Positions 53,599 to 62,532 of a stretch of 64,000 bases of DNA are shown here, piece by piece. Origin of the DNA: Romboutsia ilealis (lineage in GTDB: Bacteria > Bacillota > Clostridia > Peptostreptococcales > Peptostreptococcaceae); contig NZ_LN555523.1 of NCBI RefSeq assembly GCF_900015215.1, forward strand, positions 978,912-1,042,911, read 5' to 3'. Within the stretch, counting starts at the first letter, position 1. Every line of letters begins with the position of its first letter. The notes beneath the pieces are model-generated. The model saw nothing but the letters and a program-made list of their open reading frames with translations. It had not been told where the DNA came from and made no database searches. A program made the translations under genes and the position numbers.

Positions 53599-54924
53599 AT
53601 GTTAAAAAAAGTACTTATAGCAAATAGAGGAGAAATAGCCGTAAGAATAATAAGAGCGTGTAGAGAATTAGGTATATCTACAGTTAGTATATATTCAGAG
53701 GCTGATAAGGAAGCACTTCATGCTCAACTTGCAGATTATTCAGTATGTGTTGGCCCAAATCCTTCAAAGGATAGTTATTTAAATGTAGCTAATATACTAA
53801 GTGCTTGTATATTAACAGGATGTGATGCCATACATCCTGGCTTTGGTTTTTTATCTGAGAATCCAAAGTTTGCAAAAATGTGTGAAGAATGCAATATAAA
53901 ATTTATAGGCCCAGATTCTGAGACTATAAGTCTTATGGGAGATAAATCTCAGGCAAGAAAAATAATGAAAAAAGCTAATGTACCAGTAGTTCCGGGATAT
54001 GAAGATAAAATAGATTCTTACGAAGAGGCTTATAAAATAGCTAAAGATATCGGCGCCCCTATAATGATAAAAGCATCTAGTGGTGGTGGTGGAAAAGGTA
54101 TTAGGATAGTTAAAGATTTAGATGAGTTTAAACATAACTATGAAGCTGCAAAAAGTGAGTCTATGGCATGTTTTGGAGACGATAGAATATATATTGAAAA
54201 ATACATTGAGAATCCAAGGCATATAGAGTTTCAAATTATAGCAGATGAATATGGTAATATAATACACTTAGGTGAGAGGGAATGTTCGCTTCAAAAAAAT
54301 AATCAAAAAGTATTAGAAGAAGCTCCATCAACTTTTTTAAATAAAGAATTAAGAGAGAAAATGGGTAAAGTTGCAATAGATGCAGCAAAGGCAGTAAATT
54401 ACAAAAATGTTGGAACGATAGAGTTTTTAGTTGATAAAGACCAGAAGTTTTATTTTATGGAGATGAATACAAGAATTCAAGTAGAACACCCTATAACCGA
54501 AATGATAACTGATGTTGATATAGTTAAAGAACAGTTAAAAATAGCTTCAGGTATTAAATTAAGTTTACATCAAGAAGATATAAAAATGCAAGGGCATGCT
54601 ATAGAATGTAGAATAAATGCAAAAGATGCAGGAACTATAAGTGAACTAAACATGCCATCAGGACTAGGGGTTAGAGTAGATAGTGCAATATATTGTGGAT
54701 ATACTATACCTCCATTTTATGATTCTATGATAGCAAAACTTATAACATATGGAAAAGATAGAGAAGAAGCAATAATAAAGATGAAAAGATCTTTAGGAGA
54801 ATTTGCAATAGGTGGAGTAAATACAAATATAGATTTCCAGTATGAAATACTAGAGCATCAAGATTTTATAGATGGGAATTACGATACATCATTTTTGAAC
54901 AAAGATGTATCGATGGCGATATAA
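53599..54924 (+). CDS. accC: Acetyl-CoA carboxylase biotin carboxylase subunit
   Basis: ATP-grasp enzyme: IANRGEIAVRIIRACRELGI, glycine loop KASSGGGGKGIRIV, and MEMNTRIQVEHPITEMITDV containing the catalytic residues. 441 aa, normal. RBS AGGTGAG. A 159-nt AT-rich gap without an obvious terminator separates it from accD. Confidence 0.96.
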   Translation: MLKKVLIANRGEIAVRIIRACRELGISTVSIYSEADKEALHAQLADYSVCVGPNPSKDSYLNVANILSACILTGCDAIHPGFGFLSENPKFAKMCEECNIKFIGPDSETISLMGDKSQARKIMKKANVPVVPGYEDKIDSYEEAYKIAKDIGAPIMIKASSGGGGKGIRIVKDLDEFKHNYEAAKSESMACFGDDRIYIEKYIENPRHIEFQIIADEYGNIIHLGERECSLQKNNQKVLEEAPSTFLNKELREKMGKVAIDAAKAVNYKNVGTIEFLVDKDQKFYFMEMNTRIQVEHPITEMITDVDIVKEQLKIASGIKLSLHQEDIKMQGHAIECRINAKDAGTISELNMPSGLGVRVDSAIYCGYTIPPFYDSMIAKLITYGKDREEAIIKMKRSLGEFAIGGVNTNIDFQYEILEHQDFIDGNYDTSFLNKDVSMAI

Positions 54925-55083
54925 TGTAATTCATTAACACGTTACTTAAGCAAAGTTTTAAATAACAAAATGTTAGTTAAAGATCTTATATGAAAAATTT
55001 GTTGAAATTCTATTTTTAAAGATAATTATTCATAGATGGATAATTCGTAATCCCTTAGTATTATAATAATATGGAGATGACAT

Positions 55084-55956
55084 ATGCTTAAGAATTTATT
55101 TAGAAAAAAAGAGTATATACAAGTAAAACCAAGGGATTTAGAAGATGATAAAAGTACATTGCCTAATATCCCAGAGGGTAAATGGATAAGATGTAATAAG
55201 TGTAAAAATATAATCTATATAGACGATTTAAACTCAAACTATAATGTTTGTATAAATTGTGGGTTTCACTTTAATATAGGTGCAAAGACAAGAATAAATC
55301 ATATATTTGATGAAAATAGTTTTGTATATATGTTTGAAGATATACTAACAACAAATCCACTAGAATTTGATAATTATGAAGAAAAGATAAATCAAAATAA
55401 AGATAAATCTAATCTTAATGAAGCTGTAATAACAGGTCAAGGAAATATTCATGGTAAAAGAGTTTGTGCTGCAATTATGGATAGTAATTTTATGATGGGT
55501 AGTATGGGATGTGCTGTAGGTGAAAAAATTACTAGACTTGTAGAGTACGCTACAAAAAGAGAGTTACCACTTATAATATTTACAGCATCAGGTGGAGCTA
55601 GAATGCAAGAAGGAATATTTTCATTAATGCAAATGGCAAAAATTTCCCAAGCTATAGCAAGGCATGATAGTAAAGGCTTATTATATTTAAGTATAATAAC
55701 TAATCCAACTACTGGAGGAGTAACTGCAAGCTTTGCAATGCAAGGAGATATGATAATAGCAGAACCAGGTGCAATTATTGGTTTTGCAGGAAGAAGAGTA
55801 ATAGAAAATACTATTAGACAAAAACTACCAGATGAATTTCAAACTTCTGAATTTGCAGTAGAAAAAGGATTTGTAGATTCTATAGTAAAAAGACATGATA
55901 TGAAAAATTATATATCAAAAACATTGAGTTTACATGGAGTGTGTGAAAATGTATAG
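55084..55956 (+). CDS. accD: Acetyl-CoA carboxylase carboxyltransferase beta subunit
   Basis: Zinc ribbon [20 protein letters not shown] and CxxC partner at residues 38-60, then the crotonase-like core with [20 protein letters not shown] and [14 protein letters not shown]. 290 aa. The accA start lies inside its 3' end. Confidence 0.95.
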   Translation: MLKNLFRKKEYIQVKPRDLEDDKSTLPNIPEGKWIRCNKCKNIIYIDDLNSNYNVCINCGFHFNIGAKTRINHIFDENSFVYMFEDILTTNPLEFDNYEEKINQNKDKSNLNEAVITGQGNIHGKRVCAAIMDSNFMMGSMGCAVGEKITRLVEYATKRELPLIIFTASGGARMQEGIFSLMQMAKISQAIARHDSKGLLYLSIITNPTTGGVTASFAMQGDMIIAEPGAIIGFAGRRVIENTIRQKLPDEFQTSEFAVEKGFVDSIVKRHDMKNYISKTLSLHGVCENV

Positions 55957-56764
55957 TAGTGAAATAGTTAAAAAATCTCCTTGGGATAAGTTAAATATAG
56001 CTAGAGATAAAAATCGACCGAATGCTAGATTTTATATAGAAAATATATTTAATGACTTTCTAGAATTACATGGAGATAGATATTACAAAGATGATAGCGC
56101 TATAATTGGTGGAATAGCATCTATAAATAATATAAATGTAACTGTAATAGGTATAAATAAAGGAAAAGATACATTAGAAAATATAAAAAATAATTTTGGA
56201 ATGCCCCATCCAGAAGGATATAGAAAAGCTTTAAGACTTATGAAGCAAGCAGAAAAATTTAATAGACCTATAATATGCTTTGTAGATACTCCAGGAGCAT
56301 TTTGTGGAATAGAAGCAGAAGAAAGAGGGCAAGGAGAAGCTATAGCACAAAATTTATTTGTAATGAGTAAACTTAAAACACCAATAATCTCAATAATTAT
56401 AGGTGAAGGTGGAAGTGGAGGAGCCTTAGCATTAGCAGTTGCTAATAAGGTATACATGTTAGAAAACTCAATATATTCAATACTGTCTCCTGAAGGATTT
56501 GCATCAATACTGTGGAAGGATGCTACAAGGGCAAAAGAAGCTAGTGAAGTTATGAAAATAACAGCTGAAGATTTAAAAAGCTTTAATATAATAGATAGTA
56601 TAATAGAAGAACCAATAGGTGGTGCACATGAAGATCCAAAATTTATGTGTGATAAAATAAAAGAAAATATAATAAATGACTTAGAAAAGCTTATAAATTC
56701 TGACCTTAATGAGGTTGTTGATATGAGGTATGATAAGTTTAGAAAAATAGGTAACTTTTATTAA
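55949..56764 (+). CDS. accA: Acetyl-CoA carboxylase carboxyltransferase alpha subunit
   Basis: [20 protein letters not shown] and [20 protein letters not shown] define the CoA pocket. 271 aa, shorter at the N-terminus than the E. coli enzyme but usual for Firmicutes. ATG 55949 is eight bases behind GGAG and overlaps accD by 8 nt; ATG 55934 is possible but leaves no RBS. Confidence 0.95.
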   Translation: MYSSEIVKKSPWDKLNIARDKNRPNARFYIENIFNDFLELHGDRYYKDDSAIIGGIASINNINVTVIGINKGKDTLENIKNNFGMPHPEGYRKALRLMKQAEKFNRPIICFVDTPGAFCGIEAEERGQGEAIAQNLFVMSKLKTPIISIIIGEGGSGGALALAVANKVYMLENSIYSILSPEGFASILWKDATRAKEASEVMKITAEDLKSFNIIDSIIEEPIGGAHEDPKFMCDKIKENIINDLEKLINSDLNEVVDMRYDKFRKIGNFY

Positions 56765-56862
56765 AAATGATTTTTCTAGCAAAATATTATGTACCAACTT
56801 AAATCAATTATAAAATTTATTATAGTAACAAGTGAAAATAAAATAAATGGAGAATATATGAA

Positions 56863-57315
56863 ATGACAAATACTCAAGAGATATTAAATAAATTATTGGT
56901 ACAGTTATTTAATGATATTTTACATATAGAAGAAAAGTCTCTTAAAAATACAGATTTGATGGATTTATCAATGACAGAAATACATACTATAGAAGCTATA
57001 GGAATAAAAGAAGCTAGAACTATGGGCGAAATTGCACATGATTTGAGAATAACAGTAGGAACACTTACTGCAGCTATAACAAGACTTATAAATAAAGGAT
57101 ATGTTGAGAGGAAGAGAACAGAAGAAGATAGAAGGGTGGTACTTGTAAGTTTAACGTATAAAGGAGAAACTGTTTATAAGGAACATCAAGTATTTCATGA
57201 AGACATGATTACTTCAATGCTAGGTAATTTCTCAGAAGAAGAAGAAAATATACTTGCAATAGCGCTAGAAAAACTGAATAATTTCTTTGAAGAAAAATAT
57301 GAAAGCTTTAAATAG
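56863..57315 (+). CDS. fabT: MarR-family regulator, FabT-like
   Basis: 150 aa winged helix with LSMTEIHTIEAIGIKEARTM, VGTLTAAITRLINKGYVERK and RTEEDRRVVLVSLT, closely resembling streptococcal FabT, the acyl-ACP-dependent repressor of fatty-acid synthesis. Located at the distal end of the fab cluster, not at the head as in streptococci. GGAG (56849-56852) is best spaced for an ATG at 56858 that opens only a two-codon frame (ATGAAATGA), whose TGA overlaps this gene's ATG. Confidence 0.85.
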   Translation: MTNTQEILNKLLVQLFNDILHIEEKSLKNTDLMDLSMTEIHTIEAIGIKEARTMGEIAHDLRITVGTLTAAITRLINKGYVERKRTEEDRRVVLVSLTYKGETVYKEHQVFHEDMITSMLGNFSEEEENILAIALEKLNNFFEEKYESFK

Positions 57316-57329
57316 AAGAATAAAATTAT

Positions 57330-57378
57330 AAAGACTATATATTAATTAATAGAAAAATTAATATATAGTCTTTTATAT
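57330..57378 (+). terminator. Intrinsic terminator of the fab cluster
   Basis: AAAGACTATATATTAATT (57330-57347) and its exact reverse complement (57356-57373), followed by T-rich sequence. Confidence 0.85.
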
Positions 57379-57571
57379 TAATAGTTAAAGACTTATATAA
57401 GAAGCCTATTAATATAATATTAATGATATCGAAGTTATTATTATCATCAATTGAAAACAATGATTTTAACTTGGATAGAGAAAAAACAATTAACTATTTT
57501 AAACTATTTTTTTTAATTACTAAAATTTATGATATAATTTTTTATAGATAAATGAAAAAGAGGGAATTACA

Positions 57572-58027
57572 ATGAGAAAAAAATTTTTTATAGTATTAAC
57601 TATAGTATGGATGGGGGTAATATTTTATATGTCTAATCAATCAGCATCAATATCATCTATGCATTCTGGAAATACAATAAATATTATAAGTAAATTGCCA
57701 TTAATAGGTAATATTATGGATTACCTTACAAGTATTAATATAGGAGAATTTATAGTAAGAAAATGCGCTCATATGACTTCATATTGCATTTTAGCAATAC
57801 TTTTATTTATGTCGGTATATGAAAATGATATAAAAAAAACAGTAATAATTTCATTTTTAGGAACATTTTTATATGCATGTAGTGACGAATTTCATCAATT
57901 ATTCATATATGGAAGAAGCGGTGAGTTTAGAGATGTAATGATAGATTCTACTGGAGGAATTATAGGTCTATTACTTATTATTTTTATAGTAAAATATAAA
58001 CAAATTAATAAGAAAATTGAAAAATAG
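57572..58027 (+). CDS. VanZ family membrane protein
   Basis: 151 aa, four hydrophobic segments. The VanZ pattern includes MGVIFYMSNQSA near the N-terminus, RKCAHMTSYCILAILLF, and CSDEFHQLFIYGRSGEFRDV followed by DSTGGIIG. VanZ gives low-level teicoplanin resistance in Tn1546, but most chromosomal homologues have unknown roles. RBS AGAGGG precedes the ATG; a terminator follows. Confidence 0.92.
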   Translation: MRKKFFIVLTIVWMGVIFYMSNQSASISSMHSGNTINIISKLPLIGNIMDYLTSINIGEFIVRKCAHMTSYCILAILLFMSVYENDIKKTVIISFLGTFLYACSDEFHQLFIYGRSGEFRDVMIDSTGGIIGLLLIIFIVKYKQINKKIEK

Positions 58028-58070
58028 CAATATATTGCATTGTAATAGATGCAGTGTATTGCTATTTTTT
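58024..58070 (+). terminator. Intrinsic terminator of vanZ-like gene
   Basis: ATAGCAATATATTGCAT (58024-58040) and ATGCAGTGTATTGCTAT (58049-58065), then T6. The T-run borders repeat copy 2. Confidence 0.88.
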
Positions 58071-58261
58071 ACGCTTGAGGATATTATAATACTTAAAAAA
58101 ATGTGGATAAATTCTGAATGTAAGTAATATTAATAAATTGGTTTTGAGCATAAAAAAGATTTTGGAATACTTCGCCCACGCAGTGGCTCAAGCAACAGAC
58201 GAAGTCGTTAGCGACATGAAGGGTTTCGCTGACACGTCGCTCAAGCGAAGCGAATTTTTTA
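58071..58261 (+). repeat. Full-length 191-bp terminator-associated structured repeat (copy 2)
   Basis: Begins ACGCTTGAGGATATTATAAT and ends CAAGCGAAGCGAA T6 A. Flanked by ATTTTTTA on both sides (58064-58071 and 58254-58261). Hairpins: ACTTCG (58169-58174) with CGAAGT (58200-58205) enclosing CCAC/GTGG; GTTAGCGA (58207-58214) with TCGCTGAC (58226-58233); TCGCT/AGCGA. Interior G+C is far above the local average. Confidence 0.9.
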
Positions 58262-58517
58262 TTAAAAAGAGAAGTAATAAATAATTAAAAAACTATAGAT
58301 TAAGTATTTTAACTCATTATAATAGTCAAATTTAATCATTAAAAATACTAAATCCGTGCGAGATATATATGTTTTAATAATAATTTTACATTATAAATAT
58401 AATAGAAAATTATATAACTAAAATAGTAAAAATATTATAGAAATCTATAGGATGTTGTATAATATATATATGATGTGATAATATGTAATTATATAATCAA
58501 TAGGGGGAGATAGAGTA

Positions 58518-59558
58518 ATGCACTTAACAAAAACATTACTAAAAAAAATAGATAATAAAGAGATAATATCTTATAATGTAAGATTTGATAATGGATTTGA
58601 AGTAGAAATACTTAATTTAGGTGGGATAATAACTAAAATAATAACACCAGATAAAAATGGAAATTTAGAAAATGTTGTAGTAGGGTATAAAGATATAGAA
58701 AGTTATATACAAAATCCATCTTACTTTGGAGCGATAATAGGAAGAACTTCAGGTAGAATTTGTGAAGGACAAATATCGATAGATGGAGTAGATTATGAAT
58801 TAGCTAAAAATTATAATCCTCATCAAGGGCATGGAGGATACAAAGGATTTAATTCTAAAATTTGGGATTTAAAAGTGTTAGAAGAAGAAAATAACATAAC
58901 TTTAAAATTATATGCTAAATCTTTAGATATGGAAGAAAATTATCCAGGGAATTTAGATTTATGTGTAAGTTTTAAAATATATGAAGACTATAAAATAGAG
59001 CAAACTTATGAAGCTGTAAGTGATAAAAAAACATTAGTTAATATGACGAATCATAGCTATTTTAATTTAAGTGGAGATATAAAAAGACCGATAATAGATG
59101 AATATTTAAAAGTAGACTGTGATTATATATTAGAACTTGATAAGACTTGTGTACCAACAGGTAAAAAAATAAGTGTAGAAAACACTCCATTTGATTTTAA
59201 AAAAGAAATGAAAATAGGAGATAGAATAAATAATAATCATAAACAAATTCAAATTGGATGTGGTTATGACCATATATTTGTATTAAACAATAGTCAAAAT
59301 CAAATAAAATTAAATGATAGAATATCAGGAAGAAATATGATAATTGATACAGATCAAAATTGTGTGGTTATATACAGTATGAATTTCCCTGATGAGGTAG
59401 AACTTTATAATGGTAAAAAGACTCAAAAAAGATATGGAATATGTTTTGAAACACAAGCTGCACCAATAGGAAGAGATATGTGCTTTATAGAAGATTCTTT
59501 ATTAAATAAAGGGGAAAAGTATACTCAAAAAACTACTTATACGTTTTCTATAAATTAA
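58518..59558 (+). CDS. galM: Aldose 1-epimerase
   Basis: Mutarotase interconverting alpha and beta sugar anomers. 346 aa: NLGGIITKIITPD, GAIIGRTSGRI, catalytic His in NPHQGHGGYKGF and NMTNHSYFNLSG, and Glu in YGICFETQAAP near residue 310. RBS GGGGGAGA precedes the ATG. No other sugar genes adjoin; the 256 bp between the repeat and this gene show only AT-rich promoter-like sequence. Confidence 0.93.
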   Translation: MHLTKTLLKKIDNKEIISYNVRFDNGFEVEILNLGGIITKIITPDKNGNLENVVVGYKDIESYIQNPSYFGAIIGRTSGRICEGQISIDGVDYELAKNYNPHQGHGGYKGFNSKIWDLKVLEEENNITLKLYAKSLDMEENYPGNLDLCVSFKIYEDYKIEQTYEAVSDKKTLVNMTNHSYFNLSGDIKRPIIDEYLKVDCDYILELDKTCVPTGKKISVENTPFDFKKEMKIGDRINNNHKQIQIGCGYDHIFVLNNSQNQIKLNDRISGRNMIIDTDQNCVVIYSMNFPDEVELYNGKKTQKRYGICFETQAAPIGRDMCFIEDSLLNKGEKYTQKTTYTFSIN

Positions 59559-59731
59559 ATTGATTGTAATAGTTTTATCATATGCTATATTATTTGCAGC
59601 AAAATATTATAGACATTTACTTACAGCTGTTGATATAGTAAGTATAATAATATGTAATGAATTAATTATAATTTTATTATAGAGTATAAACAATATACAA
59701 TAATAAATATCATTTAAATAAAGAGGTAAAT

Positions 59732-60472
59732 ATGAAAAAAACATTACATGACTATAAAGATATAATAAAAAAACTACCTATAAAAAATAAATATACAAAA
59801 GAAGAATTATTAATAGATGACTTTCTTATCGAGAAATCAAATAATATAGAGATATATTATGCTCCACATAATGAATATTTTAATCCAAAGGCAAAAATAT
59901 TTATTGTAGGTATAACTCCAGGTTTTCAACAAATGAGTACGGCTATAGCAACAGCTAGAAAAGAATTAGAATTTACAGATGATATTAATGAAATTCAATA
60001 TAGATGCAAGGTAGCAGCTAGATTTAGTGGTAGTTTAAGGAAAAATATCATTAATATGCTAGACGATATAAAGTTAAATGAAGTACTACATTTAGAAAGT
60101 GTAAGTGAAATATTTGAGGAAAAAGATTATTTACTACATACAATATCTCTTATTCCATACCCTGTATTTGTAAAGAAAGAAAACTATACAGGACATACTC
60201 CTAAGCTAAATAAAAGTGAAATTTTAATGAAATATGTATATGAACATTTTATATGTGAATTCAAAAAAATAGAGAATTATAAAGAAATATTATTAGTACC
60301 ATTAGGTAAAGCTGTAGAAGATGTATTATTAAAATTGAAAGATGACGGAGTTATAGGTGAAAATCAAATTTTAATTGGATTTCCTCATCCATCAGGGGCT
60401 AATGTTAATAGATTAAAGCAATTTGAAAAAAATAAAGAAAATATGAAAAGATTTATTAAAAATAAATTTTAA
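59732..60472 (+). CDS. Uracil-DNA glycosylase superfamily protein
   Basis: 246 aa. The glycosylase-fold motifs are IFIVGITPGFQQMSTA near residue 53 (motif A-like GxxPG) and IGFPHPSGANVNR near 212 (motif B-like HPS). The usual catalytic Asp/Asn next to motif A is replaced, so uracil excision cannot be assumed. RBS AGAGG precedes the ATG. Probably a DNA-repair-type or uncharacterised UDG relative. Confidence 0.75.
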   Translation: MKKTLHDYKDIIKKLPIKNKYTKEELLIDDFLIEKSNNIEIYYAPHNEYFNPKAKIFIVGITPGFQQMSTAIATARKELEFTDDINEIQYRCKVAARFSGSLRKNIINMLDDIKLNEVLHLESVSEIFEEKDYLLHTISLIPYPVFVKKENYTGHTPKLNKSEILMKYVYEHFICEFKKIENYKEILLVPLGKAVEDVLLKLKDDGVIGENQILIGFPHPSGANVNRLKQFEKNKENMKRFIKNKF

Positions 60473-60536
60473 TACAAAAGGGCTATAACTATATAAAATG
60501 TACCCTATGTAAAGGACAATTTAAAAAAAGGTATCT

Positions 60537-61447
60537 TTAAAAAGCAAGATGATTTCTGTATTGTACAGGAGTCATCTTGTTTAAATTCCATTGATATCTA
60601 TCATTATTATAGTAATCCATATAATCATCTATTTCATTCCTTACTTGCTCTAAAGTGCTACAATTATTAAGAATAACTTCATCTTTGAAATGGCCAAAGA
60701 ATGATTCCTGCGGAGCATTATCCCAACAATTACCTCTCCTAGACATAGATTGTTTTAATCCAAGTTTTTTTACTATACTTTGAAATTTAGGGCTCGTATA
60801 GTGACGCCTTGATCCGAGTGTAAAATAGCTTCGCTGTGAAGTTTTAAAGTTTTATTTAATGTAAGTTTTTTTAGTGTATTTAAGACAATATTTAACCGTA
60901 GGTTATCTGAAACATAATGAGCTAATATTTCATTTGTAGATGAATCTTTTATTGTTGATAAATATGCTTTTTTCCCATTTTTGTATCTTAAGTATGTGAT
61001 ATCCGTTAACAATACTTTACCTGGTATACCTTGTTTAAATTCTCTATTTAGTAAATTAGGAACGATAGTATGTTCTTTAGTTGCTTTCATCATACGTCTA
61101 TAAGGATTAGCTCTTCTAAACGGACAAATTATATCATATTTATTCATTATTCTTCTAATACGTTTTAAATTATATATTATATTAAATTTATCCTTTAAAA
61201 CCATTTTTATTTGCCTTGCACCTTTTTTGCGGCCTTTGTAGTTAAATGCTTTCAACACATTTTCTTTAGCTAAGAGATCCTGTTTTTCCTTAAAGTTTCT
61301 TAATTTTTCATTTTCTACTAAAAAATATTTGTAGTATCCAGATCGAGATACATCGGCAACTTTACATAAGTAACTTATCATATTTTTTAAATTATACTTT
61401 TTTATTGTAGCTTTAATAAGTTCATATTTTTCCCCAAGATAATACAT
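60537..61447 (-). pseudogene. IS3-family transposase OrfB, single-base frameshift
   Basis: DDE integrase. The first part (61447-60773) contains HTH_21 and the first catalytic Asp in LLTDITYLRYKNGKKAYL and ends abnormally in HSDQGVTIRALNFKV. The expected HYTSPKFQ reading resumes in another frame, and the second part contains MSRRGNCWDNAPQESFFGHF with the catalytic Glu. A one-base deletion near 60801-60806 explains the break. The element probably cannot make its own transposase. Confidence 0.88.
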
Positions 61448-61867
61448 TTATTTCTTCCTTAACACTCTCCTTTCTATCATGTCTAACTTTTTTAGTAATT
61501 CATTTTCAGCTTGAAGTAATTTTATTTTAGCTTCTAGTTTTTTATACTTTTCTTCTAATGTCATATTCTTCTCAACAGGTCTACCATTATTATATTTACG
61601 AGTATCTGTAAGTTTTGCAGCTCCGCCGTTTTTAAAGGCTGTACGCCATCTATTTGCCGAAGATTTAACTCTTTGCATACCTATAATATCAATATTAAAT
61701 CCACATTCTTCAAATATTATCCTAGGTAATTTACCATTGCAGTTCTCATCTATGAATATTTTTTTAAATTCATCTGTATAAGTAATCCCCTTCGAGCTAA
61801 CTTTTTTAACATATTTATTTTTTCTTAATTCAATTATTTCTTCCTCTGTAAATAAATTTATACTCAT
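61448..61867 (-). CDS. IS3-family transposase OrfA
   Basis: 139 aa: N-terminal helix-turn-helix region (EIIELRKNKYVKKVSSKG), SSANRWRTAFKNGG, and a C-terminal leucine-rich coiled coil (KYKKLEAKIKLLQAENELLK) typical of OrfA DNA-binding subunits. Its stop (61450-61448) directly abuts the orfB ATG. RBS GGAG precedes the ATG. Confidence 0.88.
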   Translation of the reverse strand: MSINLFTEEEIIELRKNKYVKKVSSKGITYTDEFKKIFIDENCNGKLPRIIFEECGFNIDIIGMQRVKSSANRWRTAFKNGGAAKLTDTRKYNNGRPVEKNMTLEEKYKKLEAKIKLLQAENELLKKLDMIERRVLRKK

Positions 61868-62004
61868 TAAAATTTCTCCATCTCTATTTATTATTTATTT
61901 AATTATATACAAAAATACCCTATAGGGTAGACCTTTTTATTAATTGTCTACTCTATAGGGTACATTTTAAAATTTACTTTAATTATCCTTTATTTTAACT
62001 AACA

Positions 62005-62205
62005 CTATTTACTTAAAATTTTCTCTAATTTTTCGATATATAAAGAGACTTCACCACATTTAGGGCAAATTGCAACTTTAGGTTTTTCTATTTTCTCTGA
62101 AAATATAGTGCTATTTTTAGTAATTTTAATACCATATCCAGCGCCATCAATTTTAATATCAAAGCCATTAATCATTTCAGAATTACATTGCTTACATATT
62201 CTCAT
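62005..62205 (-). CDS. Zinc-ribbon protein, 66 aa
   Basis: Two CxxC pairs, CKQCNSEM near residue 4 and CPKCGEVSLY near 47, flank a basic beta-rich stretch (KIDGAGYGIKITK), a small zinc-ribbon protein type found in Clostridia. RBS AGGTGAT precedes the ATG. Possibly nucleic-acid binding; function unknown. Confidence 0.8.
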   Translation of the reverse strand: MRICKQCNSEMINGFDIKIDGAGYGIKITKNSTIFSEKIEKPKVAICPKCGEVSLYIEKLEKILSK

Positions 62206-62286
62206 TTTATATCACCTACCTTATGTAAAATAAATATTAAAACTTTAATATTGATTATTATAAATTATAAAATAGATATATATTAT

Positions 62287-62391
62287 TTAAAGTATAGTTT
62301 CCCAATCGATTTTAGTTATAAGTAAAAAGAGAATAAGTGATAAAAATAATATTTCAGGAGAGATAAATAGCTGACTTTGTTCACAATTCAT
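62287..62391 (-). CDS. Candidate 34-aa single-pass membrane protein
   Basis: The frame starts at ATG 62391, six bases behind GAGGTGA, and reads MNCEQSQLFISPEILF, a hydrophobic helix (LSLILFLLIT), then KIDWETIL and stop. Good RBS, one clean transmembrane helix and charged ends support expression. No family recognised. It sits in the 327-bp gap between the zinc-ribbon and SpoIVB-like genes; nothing else was seen there. Confidence 0.45.
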   Translation of the reverse strand: MNCEQSQLFISPEILFLSLILFLLITKIDWETIL

Positions 62392-62532
62392 TAAAAATCA
62401 CCTCAATAATTATTACATTATATTAGTAAAGGCTTATTTATATGCAGATTATATATTCAAATATTTGACAAAGTAAAATATGAAATATTACATATCCTAA
62501 AACTAAATCTAGACATAAAAGGAGTTGACATA

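Larger units (their letters stand above)
60499..61964 (-). mobile_element. IS3-family (IS150-like) insertion sequence, orfB frameshifted
   Basis: Inverted ends TGTACCCTAT (60499-60508) and ATAGGGTACA (61955-61964) bracket orfA and a broken orfB on the minus strand, about 1.47 kb. Near the orfA end, CCCTATAGGGTAGAC (61918-61932) pairs with GTCTACTCTATAGGG (61946-61960), a stem that may block incoming transcription. Target duplications could not be defined because the flanks are A/T runs. Confidence 0.85.

Noticed and set aside
54925-55083. Possible promoter or terminator between accC and accD
   Set aside because: No convincing -35/-10 pair or stem with T-run; the genes are probably co-transcribed.
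59560-59682. 41-codon hydrophobic frame after the aldose epimerase
   Set aside because: TTG start without a ribosome binding site and no recognised family; might be a gene remnant but cannot be supported.
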